From contig CAMDWA010000001.1 in the NCBI GenBank assembly GCA_945877855.1, forward strand, positions 1 to 64,000: 64,000 nucleotides of DNA, written 5' to 3'. The notes beneath the pieces were generated by a model. It did not search any database. It was not told where the DNA came from and worked only from the letters and a program-made list of their open reading frames with translations. Below, one piece after another: positions 16,792 through 26,196 of the stretch (positions within the stretch are counted from its first letter, which is position 1; each line of letters starts with the position of its first letter). Source of the stretch: Thermoflexus hugenholtzii JAD2 (lineage in GTDB: Bacteria; Chloroflexota; Anaerolineae; J036; Brachytrichaceae). The translations under genes and the position numbers were made by a program.

Positions 16792-17496
16792 TTACGGCCT
16801 CGCCAATGGCTCCCAACCCAATTCACGCTTGGCTTTGGCCATATTGATAATTTTGCCTTCATAGTCGCCACTAATCATATAGGCCTGATACCCATTTCGA
16901 TGCCGCAGCGCTGCATCGAAGGCCCGTGCGAGGTCGCTGGCAGCAGTATGAAACGTGAGTTTGCCCGCCCGCGCAATTTCGAGCCATGCCTCATCGGTGA
17001 TTGGAAAACACATGCGCAAGACATTGGCGCTCATGCCAAATTGCACCACTGCGTTATAACATACCATTTCGCCCATATATTTGGTCAGCGCATATAAATT
17101 GCGCCCATCGAAGGGGATGGCTTCGTCATAAAAATAGCGCGTGGTTAGTTCCCCGTCATAGATCGACATCGAGCTGGTATACACTGCATGTTGGATGCCC
17201 GCCTCACGCGCTGCCCGCAGCGCCAAATACACGGCTTTGGTGTTCACATCAAACCCAGTTTGAATGCCTTCGACCTCTGTCCAATTTAGGGTTCCCATCG
17301 CCATATAAATCAGCGCATCCATACCTGTCATCGCATCACGCATCGCATCGTAATCGGTGACCGCCCCAATGCGATAATCGAGTGTGGCATCGGCGGGTGG
17401 GCGCAGGTCGAACACCCGAATATTGTGTTGTGGCTTGAGAAATGGAATGACGCGGCTTGCGACGCCACCGGCGCCGCCAATAATAAGTAAGTTCAT
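16792..17496 (-). CDS. NAD(P)-dependent epimerase/dehydratase family protein
   Basis: 234 residues, extended SDR fold. The N-terminal MNLLIIGGAGGVASRVIPFL holds the GxxGxxG dinucleotide motif. The catalytic YALTK (YxxxK) lies at about residues 134-138, with a SSMSIYD serine region upstream. It is shorter than most sugar-nucleotide epimerases (about 300 residues) because the C-terminal substrate domain is small, so a nucleotide-sugar substrate is not assured. It is followed upstream by an inverted repeat and the divergent PxpC-like gene. Confidence 0.8.
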   Translation of the reverse strand: MNLLIIGGAGGVASRVIPFLKPQHNIRVFDLRPPADATLDYRIGAVTDYDAMRDAMTGMDALIYMAMGTLNWTEVEGIQTGFDVNTKAVYLALRAAREAGIQHAVYTSSMSIYDGELTTRYFYDEAIPFDGRNLYALTKYMGEMVCYNAVVQFGMSANVLRMCFPITDEAWLEIARAGKLTFHTAASDLARAFDAALRHRNGYQAYMISGDYEGKIINMAKAKRELGWEPLARP

Positions 17497-17500
17497 GGTT

Positions 17501-17634
17501 GGTTTATTAGTTTATTAGTTTATTAGTTGATTGGTTGATTTATCATTTATTTTACAGATGTTATTAAGCAGTTAACCAGCCAACCAATCAACCAATCAAC
17601 TAGTGAACTAATCAACCAACCCAACCAACCCAAC
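17501..17634. repeat. Inverted short-repeat hairpin (GTTTATTA / GGTTGATT)
   Basis: Left arm: tandem GTTTATTA octamers leading into GGTTGATT. Right arm: tandem AACCAATC / AATCAACC units. It lies between the divergent epimerase and PxpC-like genes, so here it cannot be a 3' terminator for either. Confidence 0.75.
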
Positions 17635-17636
17635 CC

Positions 17637-18632
17637 ATGATGCACATTATTTCGTCGGGCATTTTGTCCCTCATTCAAGACCTTGGTCGCCCTCACATGC
17701 AGCCCTTTGCTGTGCCAGCTTCGGGGGCGATGGATCGCTTTGCGTGTGAAGCGGCGAACCGATTGCTGGGGAATGACCCCGATGCGGCTTGTGTCGAGGT
17801 AACTGGCGGCGGGGCGATGTTTGAATTTGCCGAGGCGAGTGTATTTGCATTGGCGGGGGCCGATCTTGATGCGACCCTCAATGGCCGACGGCTGCCGAAT
17901 TGGGCGACGGTGTATGCCCCCAAAGGGGCGCAATTGGCCTTGGCTGGGCGACAAACCACATGGGGGGCGCGGGCTTATTTGGCCTTGCCGGGTGGCATTG
18001 ATGTGCCGATGGTGCTTGGCTCGCGCAGCACCTATGCCTCGGGCGGGTTTGGCGGTTTGGGCGGGCGGGCGCTAAAGGCGGGTGATCAATTGACGGCGCA
18101 GACCCCATTCACCCAGTTTGATGCCTTGCGCTTTGCGGGCCGTTTATGGCCTGCCCACGCCAAACCAGCTTATGCGGCCATGCCCAAAGTGCGCCTTTTG
18201 TTAGGGCCACACGCCCATTTATTCGCCGACAATGCCATTCAACAACTGAGCGCCCAACCCTTAAAAATTACCAGCACCTCGAACCGTATGGGCTACCGCT
18301 TTGAAGGGTGTCCCAAATTGGCGTATCGTCAGGCGCTTAGTTTGGCCTCGTTGGGGGTGTTTGCTGGGGTGATTCAAGTGCCGCCCGATGGCTCGCCCAT
18401 TTTGCTGACCGCCGATGCCCAAACGACGGGTGGTTATCCGATTATTGGGGTGGTCATTCAGGCCGATTTGCCTTTGGTGGCGCAATGCCTGCCGGGTGAC
18501 ACATTGCGCTTTGCCGTTTGTGGCCTCGATGAAGCTGTGCAGGCCTTGGCTCAAACGCAACAATGGTTGGCGCTGGGTGGGCAAGATGACGATTACACTT
18601 TGGGCTTGGCATGGCGCGGTAGCGCGGCTTAG
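17637..18632 (+). CDS. PxpC/KipA-like biotin-dependent carboxyltransferase family protein
   Basis: 331 residues of the allophanate hydrolase subunit 2 family (CT_A_B). The start region IISSGILSLIQDLGRPH, then VPASGAMDR and NRLLGNDPDAACVE, is characteristic. In other bacteria PxpC works with PxpA and PxpB as an ATP-dependent 5-oxoprolinase. Here no PxpA or PxpB gene is adjacent, but a hydantoinase/oxoprolinase A protein is convergent at 18761. A second ATG at 17640 is equally possible as start. The substrate remains open. Confidence 0.82.
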   Translation: MMHIISSGILSLIQDLGRPHMQPFAVPASGAMDRFACEAANRLLGNDPDAACVEVTGGGAMFEFAEASVFALAGADLDATLNGRRLPNWATVYAPKGAQLALAGRQTTWGARAYLALPGGIDVPMVLGSRSTYASGGFGGLGGRALKAGDQLTAQTPFTQFDALRFAGRLWPAHAKPAYAAMPKVRLLLGPHAHLFADNAIQQLSAQPLKITSTSNRMGYRFEGCPKLAYRQALSLASLGVFAGVIQVPPDGSPILLTADAQTTGGYPIIGVVIQADLPLVAQCLPGDTLRFAVCGLDEAVQALAQTQQWLALGGQDDDYTLGLAWRGSAA

Positions 18633-18638
18633 GTATTT

Positions 18639-18719
18639 ATCTCTCACGAAGCGCACAAAGAACACAAAGAGAAATCGAAAAATTCTTTCTTTGTGTTCTT
18701 CGTGCGCTTCGTGAGAGAT
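18639..18719. repeat. Palindrome between convergent genes (CTCACGAAGCGCACAAAG)
   Basis: Perfect outer arms ATCTCTCACGAAGCGCACAA and complement, with an AT-rich centre at about 18674-18683. It sits between the stops of the convergent PxpC-like and HyuA-like genes and could terminate both. Its arm resembles the outer arm at 15446. Confidence 0.9.
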
Positions 18720-18760
18720 TTTTCCCTTGCTAACATGCGAAGTTAGTCTTTATACAGCCT

Positions 18761-20953
18761 TTAAGCGATGGCTTGCAAATCGACAATTAAATTGGATTGT
18801 GCATCGACATGACAGCGCCCACGCCTGCCAATGATGAGCGTGGCCTCGCGTTCTTCGACAATGGCTGGGCCATCAAACATCATGCCGGGCGCAAGGCGAT
18901 AGCGGTCGTAAACCGGCGTTAATTGCATCGCACCCGTTTTTGCGCCGCCCTCGGCTTCAGGGTCATAAGCTATACGCTGGGTTTTGATGGCGCTGATGGC
19001 GTTGCGAGGGGTTGCATCATCGGTTTGGGCGCTTTGGGCGCTTGTGGTTTGCAAACTCAGTCGCAAATTGGGTTCGGGCGATGACGAGATCACCCGCCAT
19101 GTCACGGCCTCAAGCGGCACTGGTGGCCCCAGCCGACCAAAAAACCGCACATATTCACGTTCAAATTCGGCTTGAATGGTCGGCAAATCGGCGGCGCTTA
19201 ACATGTGATTGGGCAGACGGATGCGAATTTCGTGGCCTTGCCCGACATAACGCATCTCGGCAATGTGCTGATGGTGAATATCGTTGATTGCCACGCCAGA
19301 ATTGCATAACAACTGTGTGCCCTCGGCTTGCATTTCACCGAGCAATGCGTTTGTTTTGGCCCAACCGTCGGCGGTTAATGCCGCCAATTGGGTTGGAAAC
19401 GAGCGCGTAAAGTCGAAGGCCAGCGGGGCGCTGAGGAAGCCGATGGCGCTCATCACCCCCGCCCCAAATGGCACGATGACCTGTGGCGACCCCAGCGAAG
19501 CCGCGACGCGATAGGCGTGAACCGGCCCGGCCCCGCCAAAGGCAAAAATGGGCAGGGTGCGTGGGTCTTTGCCGCGTTCAATGCTGTGCACGCGGGCGGC
19601 GTTTGCCATTTGCTCATTCACAATTTGGTGAATCCCCCACGCAGCTTGTTCAATGCTCAACCCCAGCGGTATGGCGATGCGGGTTTCGATGGCGCGGCGG
19701 GCTGCCGCCACATCGAGCGCCATCACCCCGCCCAGAAAAAATTGTGGGTCGAGAAAACCCAACACCAAATCGGCATCGGTGACGGTTGGTTCAGTGCCGC
19801 CGCGCCCATAGCAGGCTGGGCCGGGTTCGGCTCCTGCCGATTCAGGCCCAATTTTGAGCAAGCCCAAGGCGTTTAGGCGGGCAATCGAGCCACCACCTGC
19901 CCCAATTTCGATCATTTCGATGACGGGGGCTTTGATGGGCAAGCCAGAGCCTTTTTTGAAACGGTAGCGCCGGTCTACCTCAAAATCATGGGCCAAGAGC
20001 GGTTTGCCTTGGTCGATGATGGCAAATTTGGCGGTGGTGCCGCCCATGTCGAATGAGAGTAGATCGGCGGCGTGGCCTTGTACCCCGCTCGATAGGCCAA
20101 AGCGGGCCGCTGCCAATGCGCCCCCGGCTGGGCCACTTTCGAGCAAACGCACCGGATAACGCACTGCGGTATCAACCGTGCCTAGCCCACCGCTCGACAA
20201 CATTAACAACAAGCTGCCCGTAAAACCGGCGCGTGTCAGCCGCGCTTCAAGCTCGCGCAAATAATGCTCGACCCGCGCCTGCACATACACATTTGCCACA
20301 GTGGTTGAGGTGCGCTCATATTCACGAATTTCGGGCACAACATCGGCTGAGATCGACACACGCATGTTTGGGGCCGCCCGTTGCACAATGGCGCGGGCTT
20401 GGCGCTCGGCGGCAGGGTTGGTATAGCTGTTGATAAAGGCGATGGCGATGGCGGTAATGCCTGCCGCGTCTAATTCGTGTACTAATTTTTCGAGGTAAAC
20501 CTCGTCGAGCGCATGTAAGGTGCTGCCGTCAGACAAGGTGCGTTGCGGCACATCAAAACGCAAATAACGCGGCACCAGCGGTTGTGGCATCTCAAGTTGC
20601 AGGTCATACAGGTCGTAACGGTGTTCGCGCCCAATCTCAAGCGCATCTTTAAAGCCTTGGGTGGCGAGCAAGGCCGTTGGTGCGCCTTTGCGCTCAATGA
20701 TGGCATTGGTCACCAAGGTTGTGCCATGAATGATTTGCCCGAGGTCGGCATGGGTGATGCCTGCCTTTGCCAATGTCTCATTTAACCCGGTTTCAATGGC
20801 TAACGATGGGTCGCTGGGGGTGGTGAGGGTTTTGCCAATGCTAAAGCTGCCGTTGACATCATCGACCACAATCAGGTCGGTAAAGGTGCCGCCAATATCG
20901 ACACCGGCGCGGTATTGTTGGGGGCGGTTTTGAGGGGCTGGGAGGCTGGGCAT
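18761..20953 (-). CDS. Hydantoinase/oxoprolinase family protein, subunit A type
   Basis: 730 residues. The N-terminal hydantoinase A domain begins with the ASKHA-type ATP-binding motif VDIGGTFTDL at about residue 18. A second phosphate motif LSFDMGGTTAKFA is near residue 300, followed by GAGGGSIA and FGGAGPVHAY. Family members use ATP to open hydantoin, 5-oxoproline or to carboxylate acetone, normally with a HyuB partner. No HyuB gene is in this window. Convergence with a PxpC-like gene suggests but does not prove a shared pathway. Confidence 0.88.
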   Translation of the reverse strand: MPSLPAPQNRPQQYRAGVDIGGTFTDLIVVDDVNGSFSIGKTLTTPSDPSLAIETGLNETLAKAGITHADLGQIIHGTTLVTNAIIERKGAPTALLATQGFKDALEIGREHRYDLYDLQLEMPQPLVPRYLRFDVPQRTLSDGSTLHALDEVYLEKLVHELDAAGITAIAIAFINSYTNPAAERQARAIVQRAAPNMRVSISADVVPEIREYERTSTTVANVYVQARVEHYLRELEARLTRAGFTGSLLLMLSSGGLGTVDTAVRYPVRLLESGPAGGALAAARFGLSSGVQGHAADLLSFDMGGTTAKFAIIDQGKPLLAHDFEVDRRYRFKKGSGLPIKAPVIEMIEIGAGGGSIARLNALGLLKIGPESAGAEPGPACYGRGGTEPTVTDADLVLGFLDPQFFLGGVMALDVAAARRAIETRIAIPLGLSIEQAAWGIHQIVNEQMANAARVHSIERGKDPRTLPIFAFGGAGPVHAYRVAASLGSPQVIVPFGAGVMSAIGFLSAPLAFDFTRSFPTQLAALTADGWAKTNALLGEMQAEGTQLLCNSGVAINDIHHQHIAEMRYVGQGHEIRIRLPNHMLSAADLPTIQAEFEREYVRFFGRLGPPVPLEAVTWRVISSSPEPNLRLSLQTTSAQSAQTDDATPRNAISAIKTQRIAYDPEAEGGAKTGAMQLTPVYDRYRLAPGMMFDGPAIVEEREATLIIGRRGRCHVDAQSNLIVDLQAIA

Positions 20954-20962
20954 AATAAATGT

Positions 20963-20987
20963 AAAGACGCACCACCGGTGCGTCTTT
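20963..20987. terminator. Compact GC-rich hairpin (terminator)
   Basis: AAAGACGCACC / GGTGCGTCTTT stem with a 3-nt loop and flanking T- and A-rich sequence, just upstream of the HyuA start and downstream of glgC. It is likely the intrinsic terminator of glgC or a bidirectional one. Confidence 0.6.
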
Positions 20988-21008
20988 TATTTGTTGGATG
21001 AAGATTTT

Positions 21009-21063
21009 TGCCGAAATCGCTATCTAGCCCTCCCAAGGGAAGGGCTAGATAGCGATTTCGGCA
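21009..21063. repeat. Palindrome of the GCCGAAAT family
   Basis: Arms TGCCGAAATCGCTATCTAGC and complement around a CCCAAGGGAA centre, on the 3' side of glgC. Confidence 0.9.
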
Positions 21064-21108
21064 TTCCGCAATTTTTACCTGTGCGGCGTATCGTATTTTA
21101 TGGAAATA

Positions 21109-22380
21109 TTATTCTTCAACTTTGCGCACGCGGTAATTGCTGCCACTGCTGATCTTGTCGCCTTCGAAGTCTTGGGCGTTGAGGTCGCTACCGACTTGCA
21201 CATTGCGACCAATAATCATGCCTGGGGGGATATGTGTGTTTTTGCCGACGACGGTAATGCCACGAGTGAGGCCAATGCTGGCGTTGGTGGCATAGTCATT
21301 GCCGTGTCCAACGTGGGCATCGCGTCCAATCGTGACACGTTTATCGATAATAGAATGATCGACCACGGCACCCGGGGCGATGACGCTATCGGTGAGAATG
21401 ACGCTGTGGCGCACGATGGCCCCACGTCCCACCCGAACACCGGGTGATAACACCGAATATTCGACACTGCCCTCGATGACACAGCCATCGGCCAGCAAAC
21501 TGTGATTGACCACTGCACCGGTGCGAATATTTACGGGGGGACGTTCTTCGCTGCGGGTGTGAATAATCCATTCGCGGTCAATCAGATCGAGATCGGGCTT
21601 GTCTTCGAGCAATTGCATGTGGGTTTCCCAATAGGCTTCGACTGTGCCGACATCGACCCAAAAATCGCGGTAAGGGAATGCAAATACGCGATGATTTTCG
21701 CGTAGCATTTTGGGGATGATGTCGCCGCCAAAGTCTTTCTTTGAATTGGGGTCTTTGGCATCTTCGGTCAACATGCGCTTGAGAATATCGTAGCTAAATA
21801 CATAAATTCCCATCGAGGCCAGCGTGCCCTTGGGTTGTTTGGGTTTTTCTTCAAACGAAGTGACCCGGCTTTGTTCATCGGTTGCCAAAATGCCAAAACG
21901 ATGGGCTTCTTCGATCGGCACTGGGCGGGTAGCGATGGTGATATCGGCTTCGTTTTGCTCGTGATAATCGATCAAAATCTGGTAATCCATTTTATAAATA
22001 TGGTCACCGGCCAAGATCAATACATATTGGGGGTTGTAATTGACAATAAAGTCGAGATTTTGATAGATCGCGTCAGCCGTGCCTTTATATTCAGTGACCC
22101 CCCCACGATAGCTTTGGTAGGGGTGCAGGGCATAAGCCCCGCTGTTCATGCGGTCGAGATCCCACGGCCCACCGCTGCGAATGTGATCGGTGAGTGAACG
22201 GGGTAAATATTGGGTGAGAATGCCGACGGTGGTGATGTCACTATTGACGCAGTTGGACAAAGTGAAATCGATAATGCGATATTTGCCAGCAAACGGGACG
22301 GCGGGTTTGGCTCGTAATTGCGAGAGTACCCCGAGCCGTTTTCCTTGCCCACCGGCCATAATCATTGCTACGGTTTTCAT
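21109..22380 (-). CDS. glgC: Glucose-1-phosphate adenylyltransferase
   Basis: 423 residues, the usual length. It makes ADP-glucose from glucose-1-phosphate and ATP, the committed step of bacterial glycogen synthesis. The N-terminal nucleotidyltransferase domain shows [20 protein letters not shown] and the substrate segment [11 protein letters not shown]. Later come [10 protein letters not shown] and the [13 protein letters not shown] block. The C-terminal left-handed beta helix has hexapeptide repeats, ending near [11 protein letters not shown]. The start is supported by GAAAGGAAA 8-16 nt upstream. It appears monocistronic and ends before two hairpins. The allosteric state cannot be read from the sequence. 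Confidence 0.95.
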   Translation of the reverse strand: MKTVAMIMAGGQGKRLGVLSQLRAKPAVPFAGKYRIIDFTLSNCVNSDITTVGILTQYLPRSLTDHIRSGGPWDLDRMNSGAYALHPYQSYRGGVTEYKGTADAIYQNLDFIVNYNPQYVLILAGDHIYKMDYQILIDYHEQNEADITIATRPVPIEEAHRFGILATDEQSRVTSFEEKPKQPKGTLASMGIYVFSYDILKRMLTEDAKDPNSKKDFGGDIIPKMLRENHRVFAFPYRDFWVDVGTVEAYWETHMQLLEDKPDLDLIDREWIIHTRSEERPPVNIRTGAVVNHSLLADGCVIEGSVEYSVLSPGVRVGRGAIVRHSVILTDSVIAPGAVVDHSIIDKRVTIGRDAHVGHGNDYATNASIGLTRGITVVGKNTHIPPGMIIGRNVQVGSDLNAQDFEGDKISSGSNYRVRKVEE

Positions 22381-22515
22381 AGTATTTTTTCCTTTCTAGT
22401 GCGCTGAATCTTACCATTATGTAGTCTTTTTTTACTAGGCGTTTTCAAATGTTTTTTCAAGAATCGCGCAAATTCCTAAAAGATGAAGGGCCGATTTCAC
22501 AATCTAAGGTTTGGG

Positions 22516-24963
22516 CTAGTTTGAGGCTTCTCGATTTACCTCACGCCCTTTACCGGCCTGTTTGCTGGCTGCGCCAACATAGCCCATTTGCTGCAATTCT
22601 TCCATCAGCCGCGCAGCACGTGGGTAGCCGATGCGCAATTTGCGTTGTAACAATGAAGTGCTGACGCTGCCCGAAGTGCGAATGATCTCCATCGCTTTTT
22701 CGATCAAGTTGTCGTCGCCGTCTTCGGCCTCATCGCTGTCGCCACCCCGCCCACCGCGCCCAGATTTGCCACCGCTACGGGCCAACTCAGAGGCGACTTC
22801 GCCGACCATCGATTCCCAAGGCGCGGTTTCTGTTGTAACTAATGCTCCCAATTCGGGCGGGTTGGCTTGTTGTGGCACAGTGCTGCCCATTTCGTTCTCC
22901 CACCATGCCAACATGTTATCCATCTCTTTGTCGCTGACAAAACAGCCTTGTACACGCATGGGGGTGCCGGCTTCGGGGTTGAGGAACAACATATCGCCGC
23001 GCCCTAATAGTTGCTCGGCCCCAACTTGATCGAGAATGACCCGTGAGTCGGTGGAAGAGGCCACCGAGAACGAAATACGCGCCGGAAAGTTGGCCTTGAT
23101 CAAGCCTGTGACCACATCGACACTGGGGCGCTGGGTGGCGACGACCAAATGAATGCCGGTGGCACGCGCCATTTGCGCCAAACGACATAGTGTCTTCTCG
23201 GTTTCGACTGGCGTTTGCAGCATCAAATCAGCCAATTCGTCGATCAACACCACCATGCGGGGCAGTTTTTCGGGCGTGGGTAGGTTGCTGGGGCGGGCCA
23301 GTTGGTTGCTTTTTAACTCGCGTTCAATACTAGCGTTGTAATCGGCGATATTGCGCGAGCCAGTGGTGGCAAAGCGCTGATATCGTCGATCCATCTCACG
23401 TGTAACCCAACGCAACACACCCGGAATACGTTCATGATCGCTTTCGGGTTTGCCAAGTACATGCGGCAGGCTGGCAAAGCGCGTCAATTCCACCCGTTTG
23501 GGGTCAATCAAGATCAATTTCAAATCTTCAGGTCGATTATTCATCGCCAAACAGGTGATGAGGGCGCTCATGCATACGCTTTTGCCAGAGCCGGTGGTGC
23601 CTGCAATCAGCACATGCGGCATACGCCCCAAATCGGCGGCAATATTTTGACCCGACACATCTTGCCCCAATGCTACCGCCAGCGGGGCATTGATTTTCTG
23701 AAAGGCCTCACTCTCCATCACCCCGCGCAGGTCAACGGTGCTGATGCTGGGGTTGGGCACTTCGATGCCGACCAAGTGTTTGCCCGGGATGGGGGCCTCG
23801 ATACGCAAAGATGAGGCCGACAGCGCCAAGGCAAAATCATTATGTAAAGCCGCGATTTGCCCGACCCGAATTTTTTGTTGGCGCATTTCACCGTTGGGGC
23901 CGGGGCGCTCGATATAGCCCGGCTCGACCCCAAATTGGGTGACGGCAGGGCCGCGCCGCATTTCGAGCACTGTGCCCACCAAGCCAAAATGGCGCAATGT
24001 TTGCTCAATGACCCGCGCTTGTTGGTCGATATCGGCGGTGTTGACTTTATTATTTTTGCTGAGCGCCAGCAAACTCAGCGGCGGCAAATTGTCGGAGCGC
24101 GGGCGCATTGTCACGACTGGCTGAGGCTTTTCGGTGGTTTTGCTCACAGCCTTTTTTGCGCTTGGTTGGGGTGGCACAATGGGCGGTTCGGGCAGCGGCT
24201 GTGCAATGGGTGCTTCGGGTTCGCTCAGCTTGGGCTTGGGTTTGGCTTTGGGGCTTGGTTTTGGGGGTTCGGGTGCTGGCTGTGGGGGGATGGCGGCGAT
24301 AGCGGGTTTAATTTTAGGGGCAATCGTCCGTTGCTTTTCGGGCAGCGATGGTATCTGTACTTCTGCATTGGTTTGTTGTTGATTGCGGTTTAGACGCTCC
24401 CGAATTAAAACCGCCAACGATGGAAACATGAGGATGGCTGCTGGGATGAGCATTAGCCCCAACCAGATGAACACCGTTAGCCAACGTGCCCCCGCCCCAT
24501 CACCAATCACCCAGCGCCACAAGAGCGTGGTAAGCACCCAACCAACCGCCCCGCCTGCTTGGCCGGTGGTTGCCATCAGGACGGCGCTTTGGCTGCCTGC
24601 CAACGCCGCATTAAACGCATGTAGAAACCCGAGCAAGGCGCAAAAACCAATCTCGGCCACAATAACGCGTCGCCACAAGCGTGCGCCGCTGTGAATGGGG
24701 GTATTGAGGGCGATGGGCACGCCGATGCCGATAATGAGCAAACAAAATACATAGACCCCTGTGCCAAAGGCGCGGCGTAAGAAGCCAGCGATACTACCAA
24801 TCAGCCCGCCCGTGTTTAAACCCAATGCGGTGAGCATCAGCACTGCCCCAATAAAAATGAGAAATAAGCCAAAGCCATCACGCCAAAGCCAACGGCTGCG
24901 AGGTATTGGCAGGCGTGGGATAGACTGTAGCAGTTGCCGAAAAAATGCGCTAAACCGAGACAT
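22516..24963 (-). CDS. ftsK: DNA translocase FtsK/SpoIIIE
   Basis: 815 residues from the ATG at 24963. The longer in-frame start at 25044 would read through a GCCGAAAT-type half-site and adds a non-conserved tail. About four or five N-terminal transmembrane segments (residues 20-190) are followed by a Pro/Lys-rich linker. The motor domain has the Walker A segment AGTTGSGKS and Walker B LILIDPKRVEL. The C-terminal gamma winged helix (SGSVSTSLLQRKLRIGYPRA) normally reads the chromosome's polar KOPS/SRS sequences. It moves chromosome ends through the septum during division. The linker is short compared with enteric FtsK, as in SpoIIIE. Confidence 0.95.
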   Translation of the reverse strand: MSRFSAFFRQLLQSIPRLPIPRSRWLWRDGFGLFLIFIGAVLMLTALGLNTGGLIGSIAGFLRRAFGTGVYVFCLLIIGIGVPIALNTPIHSGARLWRRVIVAEIGFCALLGFLHAFNAALAGSQSAVLMATTGQAGGAVGWVLTTLLWRWVIGDGAGARWLTVFIWLGLMLIPAAILMFPSLAVLIRERLNRNQQQTNAEVQIPSLPEKQRTIAPKIKPAIAAIPPQPAPEPPKPSPKAKPKPKLSEPEAPIAQPLPEPPIVPPQPSAKKAVSKTTEKPQPVVTMRPRSDNLPPLSLLALSKNNKVNTADIDQQARVIEQTLRHFGLVGTVLEMRRGPAVTQFGVEPGYIERPGPNGEMRQQKIRVGQIAALHNDFALALSASSLRIEAPIPGKHLVGIEVPNPSISTVDLRGVMESEAFQKINAPLAVALGQDVSGQNIAADLGRMPHVLIAGTTGSGKSVCMSALITCLAMNNRPEDLKLILIDPKRVELTRFASLPHVLGKPESDHERIPGVLRWVTREMDRRYQRFATTGSRNIADYNASIERELKSNQLARPSNLPTPEKLPRMVVLIDELADLMLQTPVETEKTLCRLAQMARATGIHLVVATQRPSVDVVTGLIKANFPARISFSVASSTDSRVILDQVGAEQLLGRGDMLFLNPEAGTPMRVQGCFVSDKEMDNMLAWWENEMGSTVPQQANPPELGALVTTETAPWESMVGEVASELARSGGKSGRGGRGGDSDEAEDGDDNLIEKAMEIIRTSGSVSTSLLQRKLRIGYPRAARLMEELQQMGYVGAASKQAGKGREVNREASN

Positions 24964-25101
24964 TAGTTTTATGATTGTACTGGGTTTACGACATACCGAA
25001 ATCACTATCCTCTTTTCTCGTTTAAGAATGACAAGGCTGTCCAAAAGTCAGCCCTGTCAAGAATGAAGAAATAGTAATTTTGGCACTATCATTAGCATAT
25101 T

Positions 25102-26082
25102 ATGAACAAAGGTCTCACCGATATTTCGGGCCTACAGGTAGGCCATTGGACGAACAAAGAAGGCGGCACCGGCTGCACGGCCATATTATGCCCACCCGAA
25201 GGTGCGGTGTGTGGGGTTGATGTGCGCGGCGGCGCACCCGGCACCCGCGAAACCGATTTGCTGCGCCCCGAATGCAGCGTCGAGAAAGTTCATGCCATTA
25301 TGTTGGCGGGTGGCAGCGCCTTTGGGTTGGCGGCGGCAGATGGGGCGATGCATTGGCTCGAAGAACATGGGCGCGGTTACGATGTCGGTGTTGCTAAGGT
25401 TCCGATTGTGCCATCGGCCATTTTGTTTGATTTACCGATGATTACACCCAAAGCCCGCCCCGACGCCGCCGCTGGTTATGCCGCCTGTCAAGCCGCAAGT
25501 GATGCGGCTGTGGTCAACGGCACGATTGGCGCAGGCACTGGGGCGACAGTTGGCAAAATATTGGGGTTGCGTCAGGCCACCAAAGGTGGCATTGGCAGCG
25601 CCAGTAAACATATTACCAATGGCATTGTTGTATCGGCACTGGTGGCGCTGAACGCCTTTGGCGCGGTGATTGACCCCAAAACCGGCGAGATCATCGCTGG
25701 GCCGCGTAAACCTATTGGCAAAGGCTTTGTCGATCCGGTCGAGGCGGCCCAAGGCTTTATTGGGCAGACCATCGCCCGCGCCCGCGAAGCGTGGAGCGAA
25801 CGGGCTAACACCACGCTTGCCGTGGTTGCCACCAATGTCATTTTGACGAAGGCCCAAGCGACCAAAGTGGCGCAAATGGCGCATGACGGCCTCGCCCGCA
25901 CCATTCGCCCGATTCATACGTTGTTTGATGGCGATGTGGTATTTGCGTTGTCGCATGGCGATAAAAAAGCCGATGTCAGCCTCATTGGTGCGCTGGCCGC
26001 CGATGTTTTGGCCGAGGCTGTGATCAACGCTGTCCAATCTGCCACCGGCCTTGGCGGCGTGCCAGCCATGCGCGAACTTTGA
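25102..26082 (+). CDS. P1 family peptidase (DmpA/aminopeptidase-like, autoprocessing)
   Basis: 326 residues of the DmpA/BapA Ntn-like family. The N-terminal TDISGLQVGHWT and the GGSAFGLAAADG motif are typical, as is GTIGAGTGATVGK. The self-cleavage site is expected before the nucleophile in the N-T-T-L-A-V-V segment near residue 238, generating two subunits from one chain. Members cleave N-terminal D- or L-amino acids or beta-peptides. A TATCAT box at 25087-25092 sits 9 nt before the ATG, so a very short leader is possible. Confidence 0.88.
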   Translation: MNKGLTDISGLQVGHWTNKEGGTGCTAILCPPEGAVCGVDVRGGAPGTRETDLLRPECSVEKVHAIMLAGGSAFGLAAADGAMHWLEEHGRGYDVGVAKVPIVPSAILFDLPMITPKARPDAAAGYAACQAASDAAVVNGTIGAGTGATVGKILGLRQATKGGIGSASKHITNGIVVSALVALNAFGAVIDPKTGEIIAGPRKPIGKGFVDPVEAAQGFIGQTIARAREAWSERANTTLAVVATNVILTKAQATKVAQMAHDGLARTIRPIHTLFDGDVVFALSHGDKKADVSLIGALAADVLAEAVINAVQSATGLGGVPAMREL

Positions 26083-26196
26083 AAGTGCAAAGTGCAAAGT
26101 TGAAAGTAAAAAGTGTTGAGCGATATGTAGTGACTCATTACTTTTACTTTTTACTTTGCACTTTTTACTTTGCACTCCTAATTTTGCACTTTCATC
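26083..26196. repeat. Inverted heptamer-repeat hairpin (TGCAAAG)
   Basis: Tandem TGCAAAG / TTGAAAG units at the left and TTACTTTTTACTTTGCACTT-type complement at the right, between convergent stops of the P1 peptidase and the GHMP-type gene. Confidence 0.8.

Noticed and set aside
24964-25044. 27-residue N-terminal extension of FtsK
   Set aside because: It reads through a palindrome half-site and is unlike FtsK N-termini; ATG 24963 is directly before the first membrane region.
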